In this document: positions 1 through 11,484 of the stretch, in pieces
How the letters are laid out: each line of letters begins with the position of its first letter
Numbering within the stretch: position 1 is the first letter of the stretch
Assembly (NCBI RefSeq): GCF_036417845.1
Contig: NC_089980.1
Coordinates: 111,873,169 to 111,937,168, forward strand
Direction of reading: 5' to 3'
Source of the DNA: Apteryx mantelli
Taxonomy: Eukaryota > Chordata > Aves > Apterygiformes > Apterygidae
DNA length: 64,000 nt
Program-made: the position numbers and the translations under genes
The notes under the pieces: model-generated
What the model was told of the DNA's origin: nothing
What the model saw: only the letters and a program-made list of their open reading frames with translations
The model's database searches: none

Positions 1-529
1 AAGTGCTATTGAGTTGTTATGTTTCCTTTGGTTCATAACCGTGTGTACTCTTTCATTCCTGAAAAGTCAAAGCCTTTAGAGAAAAAAGATATGAAAGAAA
101 AGGAAAAAATAACAACACAGATAAAACCACTGCAATCAAACAAATAAAATGTCTATGTTTCTAAAAATGGAAGGTATTAAAAAAGGCAGTCAGAAGGACC
201 AAAGTCTTATTCTCTGCTTCAGCCAAAACTTCTGTTAAATAATGGAGTATAAAAACTAGCAGAGAAATTGTATGAATAAGTGTTAGAATTTAATTATGAG
301 AAAGAATCTACATTAAATGAAAAAGCTGATTGGGTTGGCTTTCTTTTCTTTCTTTTTTTTCCCTCTGAATATGGGATGCATTGTTTCTGTTATGGAAACT
401 GCAAAGAGTGTTTTACTTGTGCCCAATTTCCCTCCCAACTGTTTCAATCCATCACCCAATTTCCATACTTCTTCCAAACTGGATGTGAGTTCCGCACTGA
501 ATGTATCTTTTCTAAAATCTGTGAGTTAA
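1..529. other. Intergenic, no gene seen
   Basis: AT-rich DNA with pyrimidine-rich runs near 340-365. No exon, RNA gene or confident repeat was recognised. Its right part could be the decayed 3' end of the ancient CR1 that becomes recognisable from about 530, but I could not align it. Confidence 0.5.
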
Positions 530-1370
530 ACTTTGGTTACTCAGCTTTTCCATGCTGTTCACAATTTTGTAGATCTCTATCATATCCTTCCTCAAATATC
601 TCTTTTTCAGGTCCTAATCTACTTAATGGCCTTCTGTACGGGAGCCTTCCCATATCATGCTCATTTCCCCCTTCCTTGAACTTTTTCTAGTTGTATTATG
701 TCCTGAAAGGCATGATGGCGTGACATGATGCAGTGGCATTATGATGCTTTCTGGTTTGTTTTTTATTTTTATTTTAATAATTCAAAATCATATATGACTT
801 TTTGACTGTGGCTGAGCTTTGAGTTAATGTTTTCACAAATATATCCAAAGTGATTATGAGATCTTTCGGGTGTAATAGCAAGTTCAGACACATCTTTATA
901 TATCTGTGTTTAGGATCCTCCCCCAACACACACAGATGCACACATACATTACTTTTCACTTACTGGACTTTCATCTTCAGGCAGTCTAACTGCCTGGTAA
1001 CTCCTTCTAGTGAGAACCTTTTTATACCTGTATTCAGTAGTTTTCAGATTTGATGATCCTGAATGCATCTGTGTCAACTGTGAACTTGGCAACTCATTTT
1101 TTACCTTGTTTTCCAGATCATTTCTGAATAGGTGAAGCGGTAATGACCCCAGAGTGAATCCTTCCTATCTCTTTGTATTTATTTATTTTTGTCTAGCTAT
1201 CTGTCTTTTAACCATTTATTAATCTACTAAAATAGTTTTTCTCTTCATGCATGGTTGTTTCTGATCTTTAGCTTAGTAAGAGATTTTGCTGAGAGGCTTT
1301 GAAAAATCAGGCATACTGTATTGTAATGATCATCCTTATCTGCATACTTATCAATGATTTTTGGCTGTCT
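530..1370 (-). mobile_element. Ancient degenerate CR1-type LINE fragment
   Basis: Read on the plus strand this is the complement of an old CR1 ORF2 3' half. Recognisable islands, in order, are the block around 568-595 (bathed in TAGATCTCTATCATATCC), the block 728-755 (AGTGGCATTATGATG), the block 835-870 (ATCCAAAGTGATTATGAGATC), the block near 1108-1135 (TTCCAGATCATTTCTGAATA) and the block 1285-1320 (GAGAGGCTTTGAAAAATCAG). The order and spacing match the old CR1 families abundant in turtles and crocodilians, as far as I remember their consensus. No open frame survives. Boundaries are approximate because both ends fade into unrecognisable sequence. Confidence 0.6.
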
Positions 1371-3712
1371 TACTATGGTTTTATATTTACGGTGTTGTTA
1401 TATTTCCCCTTGGTTGGATGTTAATTTAATTATTTAAATTATTTTTTTCTTACTTTAAATATTTTTCTTTTCTGCTATTTAACTATACTCATAGTTTTTC
1501 TTTCCTTCGTCTCATTTAGGATTGAAGCTAAGATCCTAACTTGCTGTTTAGAATGCCTCCAGTGTGCCTGCAAACCTTTCTAGCCATTTGTTTTAAGTTT
1601 TCTTTAATGAGTCATCATTTTAAATGGCTCCCCTTAGTAAAGTTAAATTGAAGTAGATCTGAGGGAAGAGAGGGCCTTTCTCCTTTTACAAGGATCCTGA
1701 ATGTACACAGTGATTGTTATATTTTTTTCTGTAGCTGCGTTTTGATTTTGATAATATGAATTACTCAGGAAACTTCATAGTTATTTTTCCCTTTATGATT
1801 TTCTGACTAGATTTTGGCAGTCAAGTAGCCATATCTTGCTTTGCTTGAAATTCCATATTTTGTTTTATTTCTTCCCCAAATCATACTTCAAATTATATAC
1901 ACTTGTTGGAATTATTGTAGTTCTCAGCATGAAAATAGTAAACAAGATTTTTCTCCATGGAGTACTTTGAAACTTCTGTGTTACATGCTCCACATGTACT
2001 ATGATATTTTAATGTTATCATCCAAGTCTAATACATTATGAATGTCTTATAGAATGTTTAAACAATAAATCCTTCATATTTGTCCTGCATTTCAATGTGT
2101 AGCATAAAAAACCCTTAATGATATATTTAAAGCATGTCAGTTTTATCTCTAAATATAATGAGTTTTCTCTGTGCTTTGAAGATATGCCTGACAGTTATTC
2201 TGACTCAGAGGAAAAATGGAAATATAGAAATATGGAAAAAAGGAAATATAAGAAACATAAAGTTTCCAGTGGTTGGAAAACTGAAGCAATCCTACTGAAT
2301 GCAGGGAGAAGCATATTTCTTTGCTTTAAAGAAAGGACATAAGTGTGAGGCATAAGCATGCAGATGTAAAAATTAGAAAGGTGAAGCTGACTGAATACCA
2401 TCAAGAGACAAAAAAAGAAAACAAGTCAATAGAAGGTTCCGCTAAAACTAAATGCTTTAACAACATTCTTATTAATGTTAACTATTTAAAATTTAATGCT
2501 AATGAGAATATGAGACATGATGGGAGACAGGTCAGTGAATGTTTAGATAAATTAATATAGAATGTGAGATTATAGAGTTAGGGAACTAGATGAAGTAACA
2601 TTTGTGACATAACTTGACTTTTGTAGGCTTTTAGTCTTCACCACATGGAATTGTCATAAACAAGTTAGGAAGCATGGTTGACTGTGAGGTGGATACACAA
2701 CAGTATGGAGACCTATAGGCAGAAAGACATTGTAGCTGCTCTCAAGGTGGGAAGGCATATCAGTGAGCAGAAATCAGCCTCTCTGTGGCTCCTGCTGTTC
2801 TACAATTTCATATATGACCCGTATGTGGCATTAGAGAATGACACACTTACAAGGGACAGCTGCCTGGGAGAGGTCAGGGAAAACATGACTGCAATTCAAA
2901 ATGATGCTGCTAAGTTGCAGGAATAGTTTGGAATTAATACAGTGAATAATGGCTTTGTAACTTCACGGTCACCTTAACCATAGTTGCTTTCCTGCTTTTT
3001 CATACTGGGCTCATTTCTGCCTGTTTTAAGAACCCAGTATAACAGAACAGTTATTTCTTTCCCGTCCAAGAACTGTTATCATTTCACTTCAATAGTTTCC
3101 TGAACCCTCTGTGTGGAATTCATCTGATCATATGTAGACATAAACATACAGACATTTGTATCTGAACTTGTAATCCATAGTCAGGAGAGAGAAATTGGCT
3201 GTGATTTTTTCTCATCTCAAAGTAAATGTCCAAATTAGGACAAATTAAATCCTTTCTAAAAGTACCTGTTTTCTACTGAATACTAAGGGTTATTATGTTC
3301 AAAGTAGCATCTCCATTGGAGGCATACTAAAAATGGGCCAGATGAATCCCACTTTCTGGCTGAGTCTATGCTAGAAAGTGAAACACTGCCAGTGAATGTT
3401 CTTGTATCAGTGAATTGTTAGAAAACTCTTTGGCATGATGACTGATGTTCTCCCAAACCATTTCCAGGCACAGTCTGGAGTGGGAACACTCCAGCGACCA
3501 TTCTCAGTAAGCTGTTTGCAGACAGCCACCAAGTTTTAGATGCTAAGAGAGTTTGTCAGGTTAGATACAGGCAAGTCTGTACCAATTGACTTTGGTGCCT
3601 GGGAAAGTTACTAACCCATTAATTTACGAGTATAGAAGTAGTGTTCATTTCCTACCTCTATTAGTTAGAGTTCCCATTAGTACCACCTCTTGTGCTTTGG
3701 ATGTTTACATTA
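1371..3712. other. Intergenic, no gene seen
   Basis: AT-rich non-coding DNA. Two short open frames (2118-2342 and 2678-2926, plus) have no recognisable domain and no splice context. The first part (1371-1700) may be further decayed CR1, but I cannot support that base by base. Confidence 0.5.
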
Positions 3713-3717
3713 GTTGC
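3713..3717 (+). repeat. Candidate 5-bp target-site duplication, left copy
   Basis: GTTGC immediately precedes the TG start of the solo LTR. GATGC follows its CA end at 4401-4405, matching at 4 of 5 positions. A 5-bp duplication is normal for several endogenous retrovirus groups; one mismatch fits later mutation. Confidence 0.45.
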
Positions 3718-3871
3718 TGTGATGGTGTGCTCCTTTCCCCCCTGCGGTGTGCTCTCTCCCCCTCAACCTGACCTCCCTGTAAACAGCACATATGTAGGGG
3801 CTAGTTGAGTATGCACCAACTAAGGCCCATCTAGTATGCAAATATGACTATGAGTCAATCATCTCCCCCCC

Positions 3872-3878
3872 ATAAATA
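3872..3878 (+). promoter_or_regulatory. TATA-like box of the solo LTR
   Basis: ATAAATA followed by a G-rich run and the presumed R region (GGGGGCAGCCC). The position, about 155 bp into the LTR, is early but compatible with a short U3. Transcription would run rightward, the same direction as BMP5. Confidence 0.5.
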
Positions 3879-4343
3879 GGGGGCAGCCCAGAGCCCATTG
3901 AGCTCTCCTGCATGGCAGCGGGCTGCACTGCAGAACCTCCTCTTGAGCAGGGACACCTCTCAAGGTTACTCCTCGAGGTTGAGAGATTCCTTACCCACGA
4001 CAGATTCTCAGTAAGTGATTAATAGCATGCTGAACTTTTGTGAACTTCACAAAACTTTGCTGAGTTATATCTCTGACTAATTGCGCACATAATCCCTTAG
4101 ACATAAACCGTTGACCAAGTCTGGAACTAGGACTGGATCCAGCCGCACCTAGGCTCCTCTCCGAAGGAGTTTAGAAAGCAAGGGGGTCCAGTCTGAACCT
4201 CGTGACTCAATGGGAGGGTCTCTGTTGCACATGCATCTGACCCTGTCATTCATGCAGTAAATAACTGAGTGAACCTTGCCAAATGAACCTCATTAAATTG
4301 TTATTATTTACGATTGAACTTTGTTAAGTCGCTGTTTTACTGC

Positions 4344-4349
4344 AATAAA
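4344..4349 (+). terminator. LTR polyadenylation signal
   Basis: AATAAA about 50 bp before the LTR end, followed by pyrimidine-rich sequence. Its position supports the plus orientation of the LTR. Confidence 0.6.
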
Positions 4350-4400
4350 CGTACTGCTGCTTCCCTCTTACGAGTGAAGTGCATCACTCCTTTCGCGACA

Positions 4401-4405
4401 GATGC
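4401..4405 (+). repeat. Candidate 5-bp target-site duplication, right copy
   Basis: GATGC directly after the LTR terminal CA, paired with GTTGC at 3713-3717 with one mismatch. Confidence 0.45.
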
Positions 4406-6094
4406 CCACAGAAAGACTTGTCCATCTATTCCTGTTTTGGATGTCTACACTATTGTCCTTACCAGATGTGTGATCTATGTTTCCCTCTGTCCTAAATCTT
4501 ACATGATTATATATACCCACAATTTACAGGTAACACCTAGATCATCTTCCTACTGTTAATAATGTCTGAACAAACTAAATCTTTGTGAAAGTTATTTCCA
4601 GTACATCTCTGTTATTCCAATCAAGTCATAATTTGGATGGTATGAAGGCTTCCAGATTTTGCTAGCACTTCATGCTTTAGTATGAAGCCATGTAAGGTGT
4701 TCAGCAGCTTGACATGTGACCTTTTTCTCCTGATTCTCATACCATCTTAATCACTAGTCCTCACTGACTGTAATTTCTTCAGGAGTTTAGGATGACTGAA
4801 TCCAAAAAGCCTCTTTCCTATCTTTTTGAGTGTCACAATGTCTAGTTAGCAGTCTCTTTGCAGCATAGATAAGGAAGTCAAAGTCCTGTAGGAACAGGTA
4901 TGTATATAGTCATACTACATTTTCTCTTTCCTCTGCTGTCTGCTTTTCTTTTGTCCTCCTGTCCCTGAGGCATGTGTATATATCATATTATCCAAGAGAG
5001 GTCAGTCATCATCTGGCTTTTTCCTACATGTGAAAGGGTTGAGGAGAATATAATCTGAGTCTGTGGCTTTAGTCATTTCTGATCTGCTCACTTTTAATCC
5101 TGGAAGAATTATTAGTGCCTATGTGGGTTAGCAGTATGATTGAGTAGTCTGTGATTCAGATAAGCACTGGCAACTTTTATGGTTTTAGGGCCCTTTGCAT
5201 TGGCACTCTCTGACATTTCAAAGGTCAGCAAATGCATTCTTGCAGCTTCCTCAGTGCTGAGTCCCTGAAACAGTGCCCTTTGTTTCTCCTTTGAAGTGGT
5301 GCTTATACATTATATTTATGAATCATTAGGGTTTGTGGCTTTTTTCTTTCTTTTTTTTTTATTTGTTGGGTAGATTCCTTGCTGGTCACTGAGATGGTAA
5401 TCAGTTATTGGCCTTGGCTGCTGGATTCTGAGGGCTAGAGAACAGTGTCTCCACTGAAGGAGCAGCTCCATTCCCTCTCTTTTGATGGAGCTGCTTCAGG
5501 TCCCCCTAGACAACCTAAAGCCTTCATACTTTCAGGTCTCCTTCTGCTTCACCCAAATATATATTTATTCCAGCCTGCTTGCTTCCTTTGTTCTTGAAAA
5601 GTTCGACTAAAAAGTAACTCTTGTAATGAATGGACTTTCTTCTTTCCCCTCCTTCCCCCTTACCTTTCTGGCTTTCAGGGGATGTGAGACCAGTCTTTAA
5701 AAAATCCTGACCAGAACATGCTTATATTTATTGGGATCCGGGGTCCCTGTTTACATACTGCTTTCACAGAAGTAGTGGAAGAAGATCTAATGAGGTAATG
5801 ACTGTGATGAAATATTATGGATGCATCATTTTTATCCCTGCGTATTCTTGCGATCTTCATTGTCTTTTCTTTAACTCTGACATGAACCTCCTCCACAGCT
5901 CCCTCTTCACTTTCCTCTGTTCCATGCTTTTCTTTAGGTGGTTATAGAAAGGGAAATGCTCTCTGCAGCTTAGATAGTATGCTACTGCAAGATGGTGATT
6001 ACAGAAATGCATACAAATAAGTGGTTTTTATGAATGAGTGTCTCCTTTGAGAGTTGTTGTGATTGAATGTTAGTAGCCAAACTTTCTTTGCAGG
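4406..6094. other. Intergenic, possibly containing decayed CR1 middle sequence
   Basis: No exon recognised. The stretch 4860-5510 has a composition and word order loosely like the middle part of old CR1 elements on the minus strand (for example around 5000-5045 and 5140-5215). The similarity is too weak to call as an element. Confidence 0.4.
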
Positions 6095-6230
6095 ACATAG
6101 AAACATAGAATAATTTAGGTTGGAAGGGACCTCTGGAAGTCATCTGGTCTAATCCCCTGCTCAAAGCAGAGCCAACTTTGAAAGTTAAATCCAACTTTGA
6201 AGTTAGATCAAGTTGCTTAAGGTCACATCC
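6095..6230 (-). mobile_element. CR1 LINE 3'-end fragment
   Basis: The plus strand begins with the CATAGAA-type terminal repeat, followed by GGTTGGAAGGGACCTCTGGA, TCATCTGGTCTAATCCCCTG and CTCAAAGCAG. This is the complement of the conserved CR1 3' UTR. Only about 135 bp remain, a typical severely 5'-truncated copy. A 19-bp unit (CCAACTTTGAAAGTTAAAT at 6172-6190) is followed directly by a near copy at 6191-6208, an internal tandem duplication not present in the 9.3-kb copy. Confidence 0.85.
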
Positions 6231-8339
6231 ATCAGATCAGCAGTTTTATTAGGCCTCTTAAACTATGGACAGTGCTTCCTATTTCATGTGATGGCAGAAA
6301 CGATTATTTTCTATTAATTCACTGTACACATATATTTATAGATTGTTTTAAAGATTGCTGTTGTTTCGTGGAGAGACTGCAATACTGACTATGTTAAAGG
6401 CATGATGAAGAAGGGAACAGAATCCAAAGCATGAAAGATTCTCAGGAGCAAGAGAAAAGGATAGGAACAGAAAAGCTGAGTTATTGTTTGTTGCAAAGCC
6501 ACCCATCTCCAGTGCACCAGTCAAAACAGAAGTAATAGAGATGATAGATTCAGAAAGCCTCCATTTATTTACCTTTTGCATTACTGGAAGGCACAGTTTC
6601 TTCACACAAATCTAATTTTCTAGCTGTGGTATTTTTGAGGGAGGGGAGAGAAGAGGAAAATAGGAAGGGCTAGACTGAGCCTAGCCCTGGGCAAGTAATA
6701 AATAAACTAGAAGGGTTTCATACACACCACACATTCCTCTACAAAATGTGCATCAAAACGGCCTTGGGGTATGTGATCTGTTAAAAACATCTGTATTTTA
6801 TGAGCTTGTACAAACTCATTTGGAACGTGCTCATGTTTGATGTTGGTTGAACCAGTTATGCTCTTGGTTGCACTGAATTCTGTGCAGATTTTTCCCTTAT
6901 GCTTTAGTTTTGCTGCCCTCAGATCAGGGCCTCAAAAAAAAGTGCGTGGGGCAGACTGTGCTCAGTTTTGTTCCTGTCTGAAGCTAATAGCTACTGTGGT
7001 CCAAAGTAATAGCTAGTATCCTAATAGGAAAATTATCTGCTAGTGACACAGCAGCATAAAGCTTTGATTTTTTTTTTGATATCTCAATTTATTAACCAAA
7101 GCAACTCCTACCTAATTTGCAAGAATTTACACAGTAGGTGCAGTATAGTCATAGAATACTTTAAGTCAACCCTGAGGAACAAGAGGGAATGTCATAAAGC
7201 TATTGAGATCAAAAGGTGGTCTCTGAACACCATTATGGTCATCCAAGTCGTCCAAACTTAGAAATAATCTTACCTGTCAGAACTGGTTATTAGTTATCAC
7301 ACTGAAGGTTATTTTATCATAGCATATTCAAATCTTCACTTTTTTTCCTCTTTTTTGTTTTAATTGTTCAAATACATTAACAGAAAAGCAAACTAGAAAG
7401 TTACTTAACATATGTTCTTCCAAACACTTAAAATTGCCAGGAACCATCTAATATCTAGCCAAATTATTTGTGCAGTTTGTTGAGTTGGAAAAAAGTACAT
7501 GTAGCTGACACAAAATTGAGTAGCTTCTGTGTGCAGCTGATCTATGGGGATTCTTACTTGAAAACTCTGAGCTAATAGAACTACCACATGTGTTGGCTAC
7601 CAAAATGCATCTTGTTCCTTGTTGCTGTGGTCATTGCCTATGGAAACTTACTTTTCTGCCTAATGTTAAAATATGACACTTCTTTCTGTAAACATGGTAA
7701 GAAGAACTGGAAACTTCCTTACTAAGACACATTATTATAGCCTTGGGCCATACTTTGACATGATGTGCTATAAGTTCACTTGTCCTGTTTCTTTTATACG
7801 TGTAATTATAAATATACTGATTTGCAGTTAGAACATTCTCTGCAGAAATGGCAATATGTGGCAAAGTCTTTCTTCAAATTTTTGGCTTTCTTCAGCATGC
7901 TTCAGCCTTTCATAAATGTCGTAGTGCTCTTTGGGGAAAACTTGACTTTAAACAAAATTATTTGAATGATGCAATATATAGTGATATTGATAACTTGTCA
8001 AATTCATACTACTACAGTGAGAAATACATATAATACTTTCAGAGGAGGAGCATGTAGAATTAGGGAGAGAAATAGAGAGATTAGCCAAAATGTGTCTTAT
8101 TCAGGCTGCTTTCAAGGAGCACAAAAGGAATGTATTTTTTTCCTCTTGAATTCTTAATCAAGGTTAAAACTGGAATTCTTCACTATTTTGGTCACAGTGC
8201 TCCTGGGGAGCACCTGATTATTACTATGCACCTCGTATGGTCATTTATCCAATTCATTTTTTTAAGATTCTACCAAATCAGAATGGCAGTATTTTCTAAG
8301 TCACTCAGTATTTACTTTTCATTCACATAAATAACAAGC
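6231..8339. other. Intergenic, no gene seen
   Basis: AT-rich non-coding DNA with short unremarkable open frames. No recognised repeat family, RNA gene or splice-bounded exon. Confidence 0.5.
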
Positions 8340-8870
8340 AGGAAGGAACAAAAGTGCTGCCATATTGAATCATATCAAGCATCCATCATACCTCTTTTTT
8401 TGTGCCTTGCAGTGACCAGTAACAGATGCTTAATATGTATTTGTTATAAGTAAGAGTATGCTTACTCTGCTCTTTTCCCTGGCATAACTTCATTTCTGAC
8501 AATCAGTGGTTGTAAGGATTTCCTGAACTGTAGGTTGTATCGGGACTATCATGTTAAGTAGCCTCTGATGGATCTACTCTCCATGGAGTGTATTTAATAC
8601 CTTTTTGAACTTTTGGACTCTTGACTTTCACAACATCCTGAGATAATGAGTTCCACAATTTAATTTTGCATGAGATTTAATTATGTGTGAAAAATGATTT
8701 CCTTTGTTTGGTTTAAATTTTCTTCCTGGTAAATAAATTGACTATTCCCTGATTCTTATACTAAGAAAAACAGTAAATAGTGCTTCTCCACATATTTCAT
8801 GTTTTATGCAGACCTCTATCGTATCTCCCCTTTGTTCTCTCTGCCCAAACTGAAAAATCTATGTGATTTC
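8340..8870 (-). mobile_element. Ancient CR1-type LINE fragment
   Basis: The complement of an old CR1 3' portion. Recognisable pieces are TGCCATATTGAATCATATCA (8357-8376), GACAATCAGTGG (8498-8509), TTTTTGAACTTTTGGACTC (about 8603-8621), ACAACATCCTGAGATAATGA, GAGTTCCACAATTTAA, and the CAGACCTCTATCGTATCTCC block (about 8810-8830). The same word order occurs at 17024-17250, and the last block recurs at 568-595, so three copies of one old family are present. Coding capacity is lost. Confidence 0.75.
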
Positions 8871-9339
8871 TCCTTGCATTAAAATGATTCTGTGTCTTTG
8901 ATCAGCTTTGTTGCAAAAATGTGCAAGGATATGTAAATAACAATGAAAAGGAGAAGGTTATGGTACTCTTGATGGTAAGAAGCCCTCCTAAAATGACTGT
9001 GACTCCATTCCTTTTCTAACTTAGCAGTGCTTCTGACCAGTCCAGTCCTTCTGGCTGCTGAATTATCTTAAAATAAGTCCTTGTTTATATGTATGTCTTT
9101 CTCAATATTCCTTACCAGGCAAATCCTGTGGCTAGTGCGTGGCTTATAACTTCAGAGACTCTAGTTGAATTATCACTCTGGAATTATTCTATGAGCTTTA
9201 ATTTGTCCACCTCTCAGTATAATATTGGTGTACTTATCTATGAGATTATTTTTGATCTAAGAATTAAAAAGTGCAATTTAATTGCTAGATATTCTAGACA
9301 GCCACTACTATATGTACACTATGTCTTCATGATCTGTCT
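8871..9339. other. Intergenic, no gene seen
   Basis: Non-coding AT-rich DNA between two CR1 copies. The open frame at 9089-9361 runs into the CR1 terminus and shows no domain. Confidence 0.5.
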
Positions 9340-9355
9340 CACAGAATCACAGAAT
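9340..9355 (-). repeat. CR1 3'-terminal 8-bp repeat, two copies
   Basis: CACAGAAT twice in tandem on the plus strand; on the element's own strand this reads ATTCTGTG twice. The CR1 reverse transcriptase is thought to recognise this 3' structure. Confidence 0.9.
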
Positions 9356-9419
9356 GGCTGAGGTTGGAAGGGACCTCTGGAGATCATCTGGTCCAACCCC
9401 CCCGCTCAAGCAGGGTCAC

Positions 9420-11484
9420 CTAGAGCACATTGCACAGGATCGCGTCCAGGCGGGTTTTGAATATCTCCAGAGAAGGAGACTCCACAACCTCTCTGGGCAA
9501 CCTGTGCCAGTGCTCTGTCACCCTCACAGTGAAAAAGTTTTTCCTCAGGTTCAGATGGAAGCGTCTGTGTTTCAGTTTGTGCCCGTTGCCTCGCGTCCTG
9601 TCGCTGGGAACCACTGAAAAAAGTCTGGCTCCATCCTCTTGACACCCTCCCTTCAGATACTTGTACACATTGATAAGATCCCCTCTCAGCCTTCTCTTCT
9701 CCAGGCTGAACAGGCCCAGCTCTCTCAGCCTTTCCTCATAGGAGAGACGTTCTAGTCCCCTAATCATCTTTGTAGCCCTTCGCTGGACTTGCTCCAGTAG
9801 TGCCACATCCCTCTTGTACTGGGGAGCCCAGAACTGGACGCAGTACTCCAGATGTGGCCTCACCAGGGCTGAGTAGAGAGGGAGGATCACCTCCCTCCAC
9901 CTGCTGGCAACACTCTTCCTGATGCACCCCAGGAGACCATTGGCCTTCTTGGCCACAAGGGCACATTGCTGCCTCATGCTTAACTTGGTGTCCACCAGCA
10001 CTCCCAGGTCCTTCTCCGCAGAGCTGCTTTCCAGCAGGTCAGCTCCCAACCTGTACTGGTGCCTGGGGTTATTCCTCCCTAGGTGCAGGACCCTGCACTT
10101 TCCTTTGTTGAACTTCATGAGGTTCCTCTCCACCCAGCTCTCCAGTCTATTGGGGTCCCTCTGAACGGCAGCACAGCCCTCTGGTGTATCAGCTACTCCT
10201 CCCAGTTTTGTATCGTCAGCAAACTTGCTTGAGGGTGCACTCTGTCCCTTCATCCAGGTCATTGATGAATAAGTTGAACAAGACTGGACCCAGTACTGAC
10301 CCCTGGGGGACACCGCTAGCTACAGGCCTCCAACTAGACTCTGCGCCGCTGATCACAACCCTCTGAGCTCTGCCATTCAGCCAGTTCCCAATCGACCTCA
10401 CTGTCCACTCATCCAGCCCACACTTCCTGAGCTTGTCTATGAGGATTTTATGGGAGACAGTGTCAAAAGCCTTGCTGAAGTCAAGGGAGACAACATCCAC
10501 TGCTCTCCCCTCCTCCACCCAGCCAGTCATTCCATCATAGAAGGCTATCAGATTGGTTAAGCATGATTTCCCCTTGGTGAAGCCATGCTGACTACTCCTG
10601 ATCTCCTTCTTGTCCTCCACATGCTTGGAGATGGCCTCCAGGATGAGCTGCTCCATCACCTTTCCAGGGATGGAGGTGAGGCTGACTGGCCTGTAGTTCC
10701 CTGCGTCCTCCTTCTTGCCCTTTTGGAAGACTGGAGTGACATTGGCTTTCTTCCAGTCTTCAGGCACCTCTCCTGTTCTCCATGACCTTTCAAAGATGAT
10801 GGAGAGTAGCCTAGCAATAACATCTGCCAGCTCCCTCAGCACTTGTGGGTGCATCCCATCAGGGTCCATGGATTTGTGGGTGTCAGGTTTGCTTAAATGA
10901 TCTCTAACCCAATCCTCCTTCACCAAGGGAAAGTCTTCCTTTCTCCAGACTTTCTCTCTTGCCTCCAGGGTCTGGGGTTCCTGAGGGCTGGCCTGAGCAG
11001 TAAAGACTGAAGCAAAGAAGGCATTCAGTAACTCTGCCTTCTCTGCATCCTTCGTCACCAGGGCACCCACCCCATTCAGCAAAGGGCCCACATTTCCCCA
11101 TGTCTTCCTCTTGCTACTGATGTATTTGAAGAAGCCCTTCTTGTTGTCCTTGACATCTTTTGCCAGATTTAATTCCAAACGGGCCTTAGCCTTCCTCGTC
11201 GCATCCCTGCATACTCTGACAATGTTCCTATATTCCTCCCAAGTGGTCTGTTCCCCTTTCCACTTTCTGTAGACTTCCTTCTTCTGGTTGAGTTTTGCCA
11301 GGAGCTCCTTGCTCATCCATGCAGGTCTCCTGTCCCCTTTGCTTGACTTCCTACTCATAGGGATGCACCAATCTTGAGCTTGGTGGAAGTGATGCTTGAA
11401 TATTAACCAGCTTTCTTGGACTCCCCTTCCTTCTAGGGCCCTAACCCATGGGATTCCTCCAAGTAGGTTCCTGAAGAGGCCAAA
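9420..11484 (-). pseudogene. CR1 ORF2 remnant (reverse transcriptase), one frameshift
   Basis: The minus strand is open from the truncation point at 11484 to about 10216 in one frame and from 10313 to the stop at 9420 in the next. The first part (380 residues from the first Met at 11358) carries reverse transcriptase motif A ([13 protein letters not shown], about residue 290) and motif B ([10 protein letters not shown], about residue 350). The catalytic motif C (FADD, plus-strand 10210-10223) is in the second frame, just after the break. The break is best explained by one extra base in the TT at 10229-10230 (plus strand). The C-terminus is complete (ends near [15 protein letters not shown]). 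The endonuclease domain and ORF1 are absent. The product as it stands would end before the catalytic aspartates, so it cannot act as a polymerase. Confidence 0.92.

Larger units (their letters stand above)
3718..4400 (+). mobile_element. Solo LTR of an endogenous retrovirus
   Basis: A segment of about 683 bp begins TGTGATGG and ends CGCGACA, the TG...CA termini of a retroviral LTR. It contains, in the correct order, a TATA-like box (3872-3878), a likely R region with stem-forming GC-rich sequence, and a polyadenylation signal AATAAA (4344-4349) about 50 bp from the 3' end. It has more CpG than its surroundings. A strong donor-like GTAAGT lies at about 4012-4017. No gag, pol or env coding sequence flanks it, so it looks like the product of recombination between two LTRs. 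The TGTGATGG start resembles bird ERVL-type LTRs, but family assignment from memory is tentative. Confidence 0.7.
9340..11484 (-). mobile_element. Well-preserved, 5'-truncated CR1 LINE
   Basis: A single CR1 copy of about 2.1 kb on the minus strand. Its 3' end is at 9340, where two perfect copies of CACAGAAT (9340-9347, 9348-9355) are the complement of the ATTCTGTG terminal repeat. The 3' UTR complement follows (GGTTGGAAGGGACCTCTGGA). From 9420 to 11484 the minus strand encodes the reverse transcriptase and C-terminal part of ORF2. The 5' break at about 11484 falls upstream of the reverse transcriptase, so ORF1 and most or all of the endonuclease are missing. No polyA tail or obvious target-site duplication is seen, as usual for CR1. 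Near-intact coding suggests a comparatively recent insertion. Confidence 0.95.

Noticed and set aside
4860..5510. Possible middle part of an ancient CR1
   Set aside because: Loose similarity of word order only; no stretch long enough to be sure.
7140..7165. CR1-like start near TCATAGAATAC
   Set aside because: The sequence after the short match does not continue into the CR1 3' UTR.
9354..9617. Plus-strand ORFs over the CR1 (also 9430-9642, 9922-10164, 10184-10366, 10585-10785)
   Set aside because: Antisense shadows of CR1 ORF2 and its 3' UTR.
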